This document shows positions 44,615-55,998 of a DNA stretch of 64,000 bases, in pieces; positions within the stretch are counted from its first letter, which is position 1; every line of letters begins with the position of its first letter. Made by a program: the position numbers and the translations under genes. The stretch is from assembly GCF_002099425.1 (NCBI RefSeq), contig NW_018343979.1, forward strand, positions 6,088,001 through 6,152,000, read 5' to 3'. The notes beneath the pieces were generated by a model. The model was not told where the DNA came from. It saw nothing but the letters and a program-made list of their open reading frames with translations, and did not search any database. This DNA comes from Phascolarctos cinereus. Lineage: Eukaryota; Chordata; Mammalia; Diprotodontia; Phascolarctidae.

Positions 44615-45065
44615 TCACGTTCATGGAGTATTGCATTCAGTTCTGGGTATCACAGTTTAGAAAGGACATTGATTATCTGAAGGACATCAAGAGAAGGGCA
44701 GCTAGAATGGTGAAGATGCATTGAAAGAATTAAGAGATATTTAGCCTAGAAAAGAGCAGACTAGAGGTAGGGGATGGGATGGGAAGGTCATGATAGCTAT
44801 TTTCAAATATATGATGGGATGTTTTGTGAAAAGAGGGCTTAGATCTTGGTTCCAGAGGTCAGAATGGGTAGAAGCTGCAAAGAGGCAAAATTAGATTTGT
44901 TGTCATGGGTGCCTCAGGAGGGAGTGGTGTCGATTGGCCTTTATTGGAGAACTTCAAGCAGAGAATGGATGGCCATCAGGGATGTTGTAGGGATTTTGTC
45001 TTTGGTTATGGGTTCAAGGAGATGACCACTGAGATCCATCCTACTTCTGAAATTGTGTAATTTGG
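44615..45065 (+). mobile_element. L3/CR1 LINE 3' fragment
   Basis: 'gtattgcattcagttctggg', 'agaagggcagctagaatggt', 'cctagaaaagagcagactag', 'tagaagctgcaaagaggcaa' and a closing 'gatccatcctacttctgaaa' form a long colinear CR1/L3 3' region. No open frame. Confidence 0.85.
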
Positions 45066-45364
45066 TGATTACTTTTGGCTAAAGGAATAAAGGAATGCTT
45101 TACTTGGCCCTGAGTTGGGTCTTGAAGAACAGGAACAATAGGCAGATTGTTAGATGGGGAAAGGGAGAGGGAGAAAAGAACTGTGTAAGAAAGGGGGAAA
45201 ATATACACATACACACATATATTAAAGAAATATGTTAAGAGGCATATTGTTAGATCCTAGTATGCTTTTAAGTTGGAAAATGGTAAATTTTTATATTGTG
45301 ACTCTAATTCTTCACAAATAGTTTAATAACTAAGGACTAGATTTGTGATTTTGTTGCTATAAGT

Positions 45365-45535
45365 AACTCACAGATGAGGAAATTCCCTTCTACCAATGCA
45401 GATTAGGACCTTCTCGCAAATTTGTAGTCTGAGAGCTGCCTAGAAAGTGACCTGCCCCAGGGTCACACAGCCAGTATGTGGCAGAGGCAGGCCTTGAATA
45501 TTTGAAGTGTACTCTTATCCACTATACCCTGCTGT
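45365..45535 (-). mobile_element. CORE-type SINE (THER1-like)
   Basis: 'gaaattcccttctaccaatg', 'gtctgagagctgcctagaaa' and 'ccccagggtcacacagccag' are the antisense landmarks. Confidence 0.75.
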
Positions 45536-45690
45536 GTTTCATTTTACAGATGAGGAAAAGGAGGCCCAGGGCAGTTCAGTGGTTTGCTTCAAAGGTCACA
45601 CATACATCAGAGGCTGAACTTGAACCAGGTCCTCTGACTTCTGAGCCAGTGTCCTTCCTGTTTTGCCATACCTCTTCCTCCGTTGAATAG
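45536..45690 (-). mobile_element. MIR-like SINE
   Basis: 'cattttacagatgaggaaaa', 'aaggtcacacatacatcaga' and 'cttgaaccaggtcctctgac' directly abut the previous SINE. Confidence 0.8.
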
Positions 45691-45699
45691 AACACATAG

Positions 45700-47325
45700 C
45701 AAAAAACATCTGTGCTCTTTGACTTTTCAGTTAGCAAGTTTTATTTTTCTGCTACAGTGCAGCTTTGGTGAAGAAATGATAGAATACATTAGAGATATAA
45801 TATGTTCTAGGTGACAGAACTTCAGAAATCTAGTGTGTCTGTTGCTTAGCAGCATGCTTGGGACCTCTGAGGATTCCAAGATACTTCTGATAGCCTAGAC
45901 AGTTCTGTGCTTCTATAAGACTTGAAAGAGCATTTTTAATCTTTTTTTTTAACCAAAGACTCAAATATGAATGTTTATGAATTAGCACTGGAGATTCATA
46001 GCACCATTTTCTGAATTTTTGTTTTCAAAACAAAACCACTAAAATTAAACTATTACAATGCTACACATTTAAATTTAGGACTATTCTGAATAGGTTTTTA
46101 CTACAGTATGTATTCCAACAGAAGGTTTTATAAGGAAAGCAGTGTTAGGGTGACTTTGGGAATTTTCAGCACTTTCCTATTACTTAAATAATAAGTTATA
46201 TATCTAATTCAAATTTACTACATGGACTGATAGTAGGTTTACAATTCCTTGAGCTGCCTGACAGAGTCACAATATGAAATTCAGGAATTCTTTTCTTTCT
46301 TTTTTCCTTCCTCCCACATCTAATTTACAGGGGGGTGGGGTTATATCTACTTATAGAAACCAGAAAAAAGGACTGTCAGCCATATCATTTAGGACATTAT
46401 AAATGTTTACTAATATTTGAATTTTCTATTATGTCCAACTATTTATTTCCTTCTCCTTGTTTTGCTTTTGTGAATTGTGGGAAGGAACATTAGCTGAATG
46501 ATTGGAATATATTATTTACATAGATAGAGTCATATGCATGTGTGCGTATACACATATTTTTTCTACCTCATGAAACCACAACATATAACAGTATGGCATT
46601 TAAGACAATGTTGGTTTAAAGTCAGAAAAATGATATACAGACTTTAGACTTGATTATTGAATTTAGAAAAGATGACAGGAAAATCAGCCTGAAGTTACTA
46701 GCCTGATCAACTTGTTTTATAACTGGGACTTCTTTCCTGGTAGGGACATAAGTAGTAAAATGATTGTTTGAAGGAGCTCTGAACCTTACTTACTTACTAT
46801 GCGAATGTCTCTAAAGTCTTAGTACAGTATTAAACTGTTAAAATTTAATCTTGTACTCCCTGTGTACAGTGGTGCAATCTATGTTAATAACCTTCAGATC
46901 CCTTTTTCATTATTTTCTGTGCCCATATTTAATAAAATATTGGGCAAGAAAGAATAAATAAATAAGGAGATATAGTTTACCTATATTACCTTAGCCATTC
47001 ATATTATTAAGAAATAATCTAAACATTATTATGCTTTCTTAGGCAGTATTTACAAGATAGATGCTGGTGTTCAGGTCTTTAGATGATACTTAATTCTTTG
47101 ATAGGTTAAGAAAAGCAGAGGAAAATATATGAGTTGGAGTTGGGGGTAGAATAGGGGATGAGAGTGTCTGCTACTCTAAATAGAGTCTGAATGTTCTTCC
47201 TATGGTCATTTTTGAACTGCTGTTTGCTGGTGATTTGTTATTAGATATTCTCAGGCAAAAAGACACTGTAGAATTGGGTAAATCTGTTAACATGTAGTCA
47301 AATACACTTTGCCTTTCCATGCTGA
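45700..47325. other. Long repeat-poor AT-rich stretch
   Basis: About 1.6 kb in the presumed first intron with no recognised repeat or exon. A candidate place for conserved regulatory sequence, but nothing in it can be named. Confidence 0.45.
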
Positions 47326-47329
47326 TATG

Positions 47330-47535
47330 TCTAGAATCATGGAATGTTAGAACTTAAATTTTAGAAATTACTTAGAGCAAATCCCACGATTTGTAGTTGT
47401 GAAAACCAAAATATAGAGGGTTAAGTGGCTTCCTGAATGTCACACAGGTTGTTAGGAAAAGAACAAGAAGTAGATCCCGGGGCTGTAGACTCGTATTCCA
47501 GTATTCTTTCCATCATACCAAGATGCCTCTGTGCT
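47330..47535 (-). mobile_element. MIR-like SINE
   Basis: 'agggttaagtggcttcctga', 'atgtcacacaggttgttag' and 'attctttccatcataccaag' match the antisense MIR order. Confidence 0.7.
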
Positions 47536-47764
47536 TGATTATATTGCAGGCTGTTGGGAGAGTATGGAAGGCATCTTCTTTTTCTGTTGTTTTAAGCCTC
47601 CTTAGCACCATATCCAGGATCTAACTAGTTGATTCTTGTTTAATTGAGTAGCATTGGAACATTAGAAAAAAGGCATCAAATTAACAAGTCTATAAATGAT
47701 GTCTTTGTTATGAAGAAGTATTATGGTGTATAAACGAATGTGAGTCCTTTCCTGATTGTTGACC

Positions 47765-47985
47765 TGTGCAATAATAATAGTTCACATAAACAGAACACTT
47801 TAACATTTCCAAAATACTTTACTTGCCTTGTCTCATTGGATCCTCACAACAGCCCTATGCTGTAGAGTGCTGTTATTATTCCCATTTTAGAGATGAGGAA
47901 ACATGCGGAGGTAGTGTTTGAAGCAAGGACATTCTACCTATAAATCTATTACTCTGTCTGCTATATCATGCTGCTATACCCAGCT
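47765..47985 (-). mobile_element. MIR-like SINE
   Basis: 'aaaatactttacttgccttg', 'cctcacaacagccctatgct' and 'ccattttagagatgaggaaa' are antisense MIR phrases. Confidence 0.8.
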
Positions 47986-47989
47986 TCTG

Positions 47990-48610
47990 AATACATTTCA
48001 TCTGTTGGAATGCCATGTTTAGTGACTATAGATGCCAAGAGAAAGTCCCAGGAATGGCATTTTGGAATAGTTACTATAAAGTATTGAAACTATACCTTCT
48101 ATAGACAATAAACATCTTTAGGACCCCTTAGAAGGTAGTTACTCTATAACTACCTGTAGGTGGTGACCATTTGTCAATCAGGGATGCACTAGGCTGCCTA
48201 GCCTACATGCCTACAGGGACAACCTGAAGGCATGTCAAATTGAAGATAGTGTCTGAGAAGCATATCCTGACCCTCCCAAACAATGTGAGATAGAGCATGG
48301 CATATTTAGAAGGCTATTATTCTGAGCTTGAAGCCCTGGTGTTGGTCACAAACTAGGAAAGATAGGCTTTCCGGGCTGCAGTTATTAGCCGGAGGATATG
48401 ACAGAGGACATGATATACCCAGACATACACTTTTGGTCTTTCAAGACTAAACTGTAAATTAGTGCTTGGGATGAAAATTGGAAAGTTGCTGATTTACAAT
48501 AGGCCAGATTCCTCCAGAACATTTAAGAAGTAACCATTTAAGAGATATATGTTCCCCATTTATATAAAGGAACATCTTCTACAACTCTGCAGTGATTTTG
48601 AAAAAAAGAG
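47990..48610. other. Unassigned sequence
   Basis: No exon or named repeat recognised. Confidence 0.4.
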
Positions 48611-48614
48611 CAGA

Positions 48615-48785
48615 GAATAAATAGCTTATATTTATGTAATAGTTTTTGGTTATAAAATACTTTGCTGGCATTATCTCAACAGTTGTGTGAGGTAGGTAAT
48701 AGGGTATCCCCATTTTACAGATGAAGAAACTAAGACTTTACTGAGGTAAAGTGATTTCCTTACTATCACACAGATACTAAAAAAA
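48615..48785 (-). mobile_element. MIR-like SINE
   Basis: 'tatccccattttacagatga', 'agaaactaagactttactg' and 'ctatcacacagatac'. Confidence 0.8.
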
Positions 48786-48834
48786 AGCATTGAGCTTGAA
48801 AGGATCTTAACAAATGTAAGTTTTGGGCCAACTC

Positions 48835-50655
48835 CAATAAGAGAAATGCCCAGACTTGAGAACTGGAGTGTCTTGTTCGTGGAACAGTAAGGAAGTCAGT
48901 GTCACTGGATTAGAAATTGTGTGGGGATGTGTAAATTGTAAAAAGACTGGAAAGGAAGGAGGAGGCTAGGTTATAAAGTTCTTTGAATGCCACAGGATTT
49001 TGTATTTGTAATCCTGGAGGTAATAGAGAACCACTGGAATTTATTGAGCAAAGGAGGGGTGACATGGTTAGAACTGAGTTTTAAGAAAATGAGTCGGGGC
49101 AGCTAGGTGATGCAGTGGATAGATCTCAGGCCTTGCAGTCAAGAGCACCTGAGTTCAAATCCAGCTTCAGAGAATGAAGGATGGACTGGATTGCGGTGTG
49201 GCAGGCAGGCCCACCAGCAGGTTATTACAATAGTGAAGGTATGAGGTGATGAGGACCTTTACCACAATGGTGGTAGTGTCAGGGAAGAGAAGAGGTAGTA
49301 TTTGAGAGATGTTTCCTAGGTAAAATTGACAGCCCTTGACAACAGGTTGGATATGGGGCATGAGTATAATGAGGAGTTGAGGACTGACCCTCAGGTTGTG
49401 AGCATGGGAGGTGGGAAGATTTGTTGGTTTCTTGAAGAGTAATAAGAAAGTTTGGAAAGGGTGAAGGTTTGTGGGTGATGAGTTCCATTTTGTACATGCT
49501 GAGTTAAAGTTGTCTTCTGATGTCCAGTTTGAGGTGTTGGAAGGGCAGTTAGGGACATGATACTGGAAGTGAGCAGTGAGGTTAGAGCTAGATAGGAAGA
49601 TTTTGAGAATCATCAGCCTAAAAGATGGTGATTAAATCCATTAGATTTGGATGAGATCACTAAGTGTAACTATTACAGAGGAAGAATAAAGGAAGGCTCA
49701 GGACAGAGCCTTGTGGAACACCTACAGTTAGGGAACATGACTTGGATGAGGATACAGCAAAAGAGACTAAGGAGTGGTCAGATAAAAAGGGAGGAGAATC
49801 AGAAGAGAGCAGTGTCCCAGAAATCTAGAGAGAAGAAAATATCAAGGAGAAGAGGGTGATCAACAGTGTTTTAAAGGCTGCAAATAGGTCAAGAAAAATG
49901 AGAGTTGAGAAAAGGCCATTGGATTTGGTGATTAGAAGATCACTGGTAACTTAAGAGAAAGCAGTTTCAGTGGATGGTCCGAAATGGAATTGTTGGGGGA
50001 GTGGAGGCATTTATAAACAATTTCTTGAGGAGTTTGGCCACAGAGGGCAGAAAAGATATAGAATAGTAGTTAGTGGAGATGGAAGGATCAAAGCGGGGGG
50101 GAGGGGCTTGAGGATGATAGAGGCATGGACATGTTTGTAGGCAGTTGGGAGTGAGCCAGAAGATAGAGATTGAAAGTAAGTGATAGAGTAGGCATGACCC
50201 GAGAGGGCAGTTTGTTTGAAGAAATGGGATAGAATGGGGTCACTTGTACAGACAGAGGGGTTTGATTTGTCAAAGAATAAGCCCACTTCATCCTGTGACA
50301 TGTGAAGGAAGAGAAAGTAGCAGAGGCATCTGAAGGATAAAAGATGATGAGAGGGGAAGAATGAGCTCATGAGCCTCAATTTCTTCTCTAAGATATGTGG
50401 CAAGGTTCAAGAGGGGGTGGGAGTAGGGGGAAGCTGCAAGATGTTTGAGGGGGTTGAAAAGGTTTAGAAGAGCCACTGTGGAGAGAGGGATAGTGAGTTG
50501 AAAATAGAAATTTAGAAGCATTGCCTAGCAATCAGTTGAGATTGGCCCCCTTGTGGTAATCTAACATCAATTTGTAGTGGACCCAGTCAGAATGGTTGCA
50601 TGATTTTCTTCACCTTTGTTTAGCGGCATGTGTGAAGGAGTGAAGGCAGCAGATA
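48835..50655 (-). mobile_element. L2-clade LINE, RT region remnants
   Basis: About 1.8 kb colinear with 18480-20225. Minus-strand translation shows 'VLITSYLHYCNNLLVGLPA' (49167-49613), matching the L2 RT C-terminal 'SRLDYCNALL.GLP', and a motif A remnant 'LIFLDLFAAFKT' near 49870-49905. The extreme 3' end and endonuclease region are missing. A WSINE1 piece sits inside. Inactive. Confidence 0.8.
49097..49171 (+). mobile_element. WSINE1-type SINE, 5' half only
   Basis: GGGGCAGCTAGGTGATGCAG head and 'cacctgagttcaaatccagc', then it stops and the L2 sequence resumes. No poly-A tail remains. Confidence 0.8.
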
Positions 50656-50659
50656 ATCA

Positions 50660-50712
50660 GACTAGGTGGCTGTTGGGGTCTCTTCCAGTTCTCAGATTGC
50701 ATTATTCTGTGT
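50660..50712 (+). mobile_element. SINE or CR1-like 3' tail
   Basis: 'cagactaggtggctgttggg' and 'gtctcttccagttctcagat' match a tail shared by MIR-type SINEs and CR1/L3. Confidence 0.5.
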
Positions 50713-50714
50713 TT

Positions 50715-51225
50715 CGTCAATAAACAATCATAGCGCTTAATGTGCATAGCTAGAAGTCAAGGATTTCTAGCATTTTTTTAAATTTCTTTAGGGGTCTTTA
50801 GGCTTTACCAGGCTGCCACAGGGATTTGTGACACACAAAAAGCTTAAGAACCTTGATCTAGGCATTGATTTTGAATGGTCAGTCATATGAAAAAGAGTTA
50901 CTCATTTGTTATCTTCTTTTCTTACCACTGCTTGTTCACCACCCACTTCTGTACAAAACCATCATTCATTTCTACTCTGAACATCTTCATGGCAGCTTAG
51001 TGCTGGACTGAATTAGGTCTCTGAAGAGCTCAGTCACCACAGTAAGACTTATGTCAGTGTGGATTGATCTACTAGTACATGACAATATTTCTTCTGCACC
51101 CAGAACATATTTTATTGACTTTCCCAGATAATCTTTTAACTAGTTTTTTTTCTTGTGGTTCAAACTCATGATTTCCTCAGTATAGGATACTTCTGGTATG
51201 AAAATTCCTTTAGGATTTATAGGAT
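50715..51225. other. Unassigned sequence
   Basis: No exon or named repeat recognised. Confidence 0.4.
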
Positions 51226-51227
51226 CC

Positions 51228-51455
51228 TGGATAATAGATTTAGAGTTGGAAGTGACCTGAGGAGGGCATTAAGTCCTATTCCCTCATTTTTCAGATGAGA
51301 AAGAAAACTGCGGCTGGGTTTGGTTCAGTGATTTTCCCAGGGTCACACAGCTTAGGTAGGATTTGAACTCAAATTTTCCTGACTCCAAGTTCAGCCATGT
51401 ATGTAAGTCTTAGAGAATTGCCTGGGTCACTAAGAGGTTAAAGGCTTTATTTGAT
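51228..51455 (-). mobile_element. Two antisense SINE fragments (MIR-like, CORE-type)
   Basis: 51228-51398 is MIR-like: 'ttttcagatgagaaagaaaa', 'cccagggtcacacagcttag'. 51405-51455 is a CORE-SINE piece with 'cttagagaattgcctgggtc' then 'actaagaggttaa'. Confidence 0.65.
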
Positions 51456-51499
51456 CTGATGCTAAAATAGAATTTTGAACCATATTAATGACTGGTCTT

Positions 51500-51645
51500 T
51501 TGGGGGGGGGGCAGGCAATGGGGTTAAGTGACTTGTCTAGGGATACACAGCTAGTAAGTGCTATGTGCCTGAGTTCAGATTTGAACTCAGGTCCTCCAGG
51601 CTCCAGGGCTAGTGCTCTATCCACAGCGCCACCTAGCTGCCCCTA
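51500..51645 (-). mobile_element. WSINE1-type SINE, full length with TSD
   Basis: In reverse: GGGGCAGCTAGGTGGCGCTG head, tRNA-like region, 'cacttaaccccattgcctgc' and a G/A tail. GACTGGTCTT flanks it at 51490-51499 and 51646-51655. The tail in plus view is a G-run (GGGGGGGGG), unusual for this poly-A family. Confidence 0.93.
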
Positions 51646-51659
51646 GACTGGTCTTACAA

Positions 51660-52090
51660 GTAGGTGGAAGAGATACGGACTTACATGGCATGATCTCAGG
51701 AAGACTTCTGCCCAGCTTTTGTCTTTCCTTCCCCTCAAATTCACAGAGGACTGAAATTCTGCATCTAGAGATTCTTTCCTTTGGCTTAAGGTTCTGACCC
51801 TTTTCAAAGGTAGATACCTTAGCTGGAGGTAAAGGTCCTAAGTTTTAAGCTTCCATGTGAAATAATTTGAGATTCTTTCTTGAGGGCAGATTTTTACTTG
51901 TGAAAGTGTGAGGCTAGTTTGAGGGCACACAGCACTGAGTATGCCAGCATCTTAAGTGAGTATAAAATTGGTTGGGTCATTTAGAGGAGAGGTAAAAGGA
52001 ATAGAAAGGGTAGAAGAATGGATGTATAGTGACTTTTCCTACCTTGAATATGGTTAACTTGTCTTAAAGTAACCTAATTCAACTAAGTAT
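51660..52090. other. Unassigned sequence
   Basis: No exon or named repeat recognised. Confidence 0.4.
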
Positions 52091-52094
52091 TTGA

Positions 52095-52320
52095 ATTCCA
52101 GCTGAATTTGGAATTGGAAATCCTAGATTCAAATTCCAGGTCTGCCAAAGGTCACACAGTTTATAAATCCCAGGTCTACAATTTATAAACTGTGACCTTT
52201 GGCAAGTGACTTAGTCTGTCTGGGTCTTAGTTTGTTTGTCTGCAAAATAAATAAGGAGATTGAATATACTCCATGATCTTTAATGCCCCTTCTGATCTAG
52301 AATCCATGGACCTGATCTAC
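52095..52320 (+). mobile_element. MIR-like SINE carrying an internal palindrome
   Basis: 'gaattggaaatcctagattc', 'aaattccaggtctgc', then after the palindrome 'ggcaagtgacttagtctgtc' and 'ccccttctgatctagaatcc' in sense order. The standard order is broken by the inverted block at 52143-52204. Confidence 0.75.
52143..52204. repeat. Near-perfect 24-26 bp inverted repeat, 12-bp loop
   Basis: The left arm 52143-52168 starts TGCCAAAGGTCAC and ends GTTTATAAAT. The right arm 52181-52204 starts ATTTATAAAC and ends GACCTTTGGCA. The arms are exact complements except that the right lacks one TG pair. The loop is 12 bases. Confidence 0.92.
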
Positions 52321-52434
52321 TGATCCAGTTTCCTACCTTATATAAAGTATAATTCAGTCTTGCACAATTTTAAATTATTCTGTGAGCTTAATTTTAAAAA
52401 TTCTTATGATATCAAAAGAAAGGAAAATGTTTTA

Positions 52435-52545
52435 CTTAGAATCATGGGATCTTGGTGTTGGGAGAAATCTCAAGTCCTGCTCAATGCATAATTCCCCTCT
52501 ACATTATACCAGACAGATCAGTGTCCCTCTAAAATGTATTGAGAA
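52435..52545 (-). mobile_element. L3/CR1 3' fragment
   Basis: 'agaatcatgggatcttggtg', 'ttgggagaaatctcaagtcc' is the antisense CR1/L3 3' end, degraded. Confidence 0.5.
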
Positions 52546-52628
52546 GAATTAACTGCAGCTTCAGATGTTGTAGTACAAGCTGATTTTCTTCATTGCACTT
52601 TTTAACTTTTTAAGTTGCTTATTGGTAA

Positions 52629-52672
52629 AATAAACACACACACATACACACACACATATATATACATATAAA
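52629..52672. repeat. (CA)n/(TA)n microsatellite
   Basis: Interrupted CA repeat passing into TA-rich sequence. Confidence 0.95.
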
Positions 52673-52679
52673 AACTGAA

Positions 52680-53335
52680 TTCTGTTTCTCGGAAGACTGA
52701 CTGCATTTAATCGTCAAGCCAGAATCATTGGACTGACCTATAGGTCTGGGATATGATCTGACTGGTGGACCATCCTGTATTCAAAATTTACATTACTGTG
52801 GCTTAAAATTGAATTATCCGTCCTCTCCCCCATCTCAGCCACATTTTTGACTCTTTGAGCTTGCTGTTAACTAACCCTCCCCTAAACGATTGTCTAGACA
52901 CATTCTTTGTCCACATGTTTGATTTTTTTTTTAAAAAAACTAATGGCAGGAATTTATTTATCTTTAGTACATTGTATTCCATTTATCTTTCCTTTGGATC
53001 CTAATTCTGCTTCCTACTATATTAACTATGCCTTTCATTGTTGCATCAATTAAAATTTGCTAAGCAGTCTGCTATCTAAGTCACTGATAAAAGTGCTAAA
53101 GCCTAGAGGAATGTTACTAGGGACCTCTTTTCTGTTTGACATCAGTTGAACTTTTCCACAAGTTATTCCTCTGTCTTGTAAAATATAGTGAGAAATTTAT
53201 TAGTGATAATTATGGACAATAATTTCCCTGTTTTTTATAGCTTTGCCAATTTTATTGTGTCTGATAAACAGCTAATGGACAAAACCTTCTATTTATTTTA
53301 GTTGCTTAGGATTCATTAGTGAAATCAGGTTCATA
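52680..53335. other. Unassigned AT-rich sequence
   Basis: No exon or named repeat recognised. Confidence 0.4.
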
Positions 53336-53339
53336 GATT

Positions 53340-53505
53340 GTGGATCAGAAGGTCCATGGAGTACATTCAATCTTCTCATCCTACAGATCAGCAAACTGAG
53401 GCCCAGACAGACTTGCCAAAGGTCAGACACAGTTTAGAAACAGCAGACCTGGGATTTGACCTAGGATCTCCAACTCCAAATCCAGCTAGAATGTAAACAC
53501 TTATT
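53340..53505 (-). mobile_element. MIR-like SINE
   Basis: 'ctacagatcagcaaactgag', 'gcccagacagacttgccaaa' and 'tttgacctaggatctccaac'. Confidence 0.75.
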
Positions 53506-53711
53506 TAAATTAAATCTGTCTAGGACAAGCTCTCACCGTGGTACAAATCTTAAATTACTGGCTGTCAATTGCATTATTAGAACTACATTCTTCCTTGACA
53601 AGAATTCCTTATAATCATGAAATCACAGGTCTTGGCTTTTCCCTACTCCAAAATCAATTACTCAGCTCTGAAAATATTTTCCCAAAATTAACAAGCATCT
53701 AAAAGAAGCAA

Positions 53712-53958
53712 GGGTCAGCTAGGTGGTACAAGTGGATAGAGTGCCAGGCCTGAAGTCAGGAAGATCTGAGTTCAAATTTGGCCTCAGATACTAGCATTGT
53801 GATCCTGGACAAGTCACATAACCCTCTTTGTCTCAGTTTCCTCATCTGTAAAATGAGCTGGACAAGGAAATGGCAAACCATTTCATTATCTTTGCCAAGA
53901 AAACCCCAAATGGGTCATGAAGAGTCAGACATGACTGAAATGGCTGAAACATAATAAC
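53712..53958 (+). mobile_element. Mar-1-type CORE-SINE, full length with TSD
   Basis: Head 'ggtcagctaggtggtacaag', 'cctcatctgtaaaatgagct', 'ggaaatggcaaaccatttca' and an RTE/BovB-like end 'gaagagtcagacatgactga'. AAAAGAAGCAA (53701-53711) and AAAAGAAACAA (53959-53969) flank it with one mismatch. Confidence 0.92.
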
Positions 53959-53974
53959 AAAAGAAACAAATTCA

Positions 53975-54585
53975 CTTCTTCCCAGGCTAATGGAAAGAAC
54001 AATGACTAATGAGTACAAGAAAGGAGAGGCTGATTCCTGCTGGATCTGAGGGAAAATTTCCTAACAGTTATAGCTATACACAAGTAGGATTGCTGCTTCT
54101 ATACGCAGTGTATCAGCTCCCCATCTCTGTGCCTTGCCCCATGCCTGGAGTGTGCTTCCTTTGCGATTTTGAACCTAGTTTTCTTTGAAATTCAGCTCCT
54201 GCTCTACCACGTAAATGAAACCTTTCCTGATGCCCCCGTTATAGCTGCTCCTCATCCCCAAATTACCTTGTATTTATTTTATATAGATGTTTATAATTGT
54301 GTGTTCATGTTCTCCTCCACGAGAATGTAAGCTCCTTGAATGCAAGAGACTGTTTCATTTTGGTCTTGGTATCTCAGTGGCTAACACATAATAGGGGTTT
54401 TTTAAATAGTTGATTGACTGATACCTGACTTTCCCCTCACTAGAGGTCTAAATGCAAAGGCAAGGGCTTTATGACCACTTTGGGGGAATGTTGTCCTACA
54501 AGTTCTTGTTCACATGCTGATTGGACCGTGTGACCTCTGAGTTCCCTTAAAACTCTGAAATTCTGTAATTGTGATTCCTTAAGCC
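53975..54585 (+). mobile_element. L3/CR1 fragment split by an L2-like tail
   Basis: The left part (53975-54105) has 'gaaaatttcctaacagttat', a CR1/L3 block. The right part (54425-54585) has 'cctcactagaggtctaaatg' and 'ggaccgtgtgacctctgagt'. They are consecutive blocks of one CR1/L3 3' region with 320 bases inserted between. Confidence 0.65.
54106..54424 (+). mobile_element. L2-like LINE 3' end
   Basis: 'ccatgcctggagtgtgcttc', 'tgaaacctttcctgatgccc', 'gaatgtaagctccttgaatg' and 'ggctaacacataataggggt' in sense order. Confidence 0.8.
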
Positions 54586-54589
54586 ACAA

Positions 54590-55980
54590 AACTATCTTGA
54601 CATTTTAGCTTGGATTGTTATTAATGGATAGGGAGGGTACGGAAATAGACAGTGATGTCTTTTTTTTTTTTTGCCCCCGTCCCTGGTACTCTATGCTTGT
54701 TTAAACATACTAAGAACATTTTAGAATTACTTGAAACAGAATTGAGTGTCAGCAATGTCAAAGGCTCGAATTAAAATTTTAAATCAAGATTTGTTTGAAA
54801 GGAAGTGTGTTTCCAAGAACACCTGCCACCTCCTGTGGTTAATTGGACACAGCTGGTACCAAACATGACTTTAATGTTTGTTTTTAAATTTTAGTATTTT
54901 TGCAAACTACTGTAAATTATTGGCTCAAAAGAGCATACAAAGTAAAAAGAGGAGTTACATAATTCCACCCCACTCCTTAGTTTGCAATTTTATGTAGCGA
55001 TTACTTGCTCATGGAACATAGACTGTATATTAATTACATGTGTTCAGAGCGCACCAAATGGAAGGGAGGAAGTTACTGCTTTCGTGAAAACCTTTATTTG
55101 TTTTTCATGAACATTTAATGATGTATCAGGTCACAGTGGTACTTTGCAACCAGTTTCTTACTTTAAAATAAATAAAAGAACAAAATAGTTCTGGCTCATT
55201 CACATTGGGCCCCATAGAAACTGAACTTAAGTATTTGGTATTGCCTAGCACTTTATTTTTGCAGAGTAGTTTTCAATACATGCTATTATTCTGATTTTTC
55301 ATAATATCTTTAAATGGCATTACCAAATTGATGTGTTGGTGGTTATGCAGGTTCTAGGAATCTGAAGTTCCCCAGGGAGTAAAATTATTAGTCTAGAGTT
55401 AGTAATAAAAGAGGCAAGAATGCAGCCTTTGCCCACTAATGCTTTTTCCTGTTTAGACTTTGAAAGTGGGAAGGGCAGAGCTGGAGTGAGCTAATTAAGG
55501 TCATAATGAAGTAGTGGAAGTCATATTTAAGCATGAAAACAGTTAACACACTACTTCAGGGCTGACATAAGGAAAACTATCAATATATAAACTTAAAATG
55601 GCCAAGAGATCAATTGGCATATGTGAAGAGTTGCTCATTAGAGAAATGGGCGCACAACTTTGGAAACAAATGAGACTCCAGAGAATTTCTCTGTATTCAG
55701 GCATGAGGTAGGGACTGGAAAAATAACATATTTCAGGGTTATAGCATTGAGAGGCCAACTGACCTACTGTAGCTCAGGAAGTGTAAACACTTTTCATGAG
55801 AGAAGAAACCCATGGGACAGCTGAAAAGAAAAACCAAAGTCACTTGGGGCTTAGAATATCAAGACTATCCCCAGGATAGCTCTTGTTCTTTGCTTCTAAG
55901 GCAGTCTATCTTGCCTGACCTCTTGCAGGGAAGGTAGGAACTTAGCCAGTGTCACAGTCAGATTATTGATCATAGGAGTG
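54590..55980. other. Long repeat-poor stretch
   Basis: About 1.4 kb with no recognised repeat except short T-runs. No exon seen. Another candidate for intronic conserved non-coding sequence. Confidence 0.45.
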
Positions 55981-55998
55981 GATAAGAAATGAAAGGGT

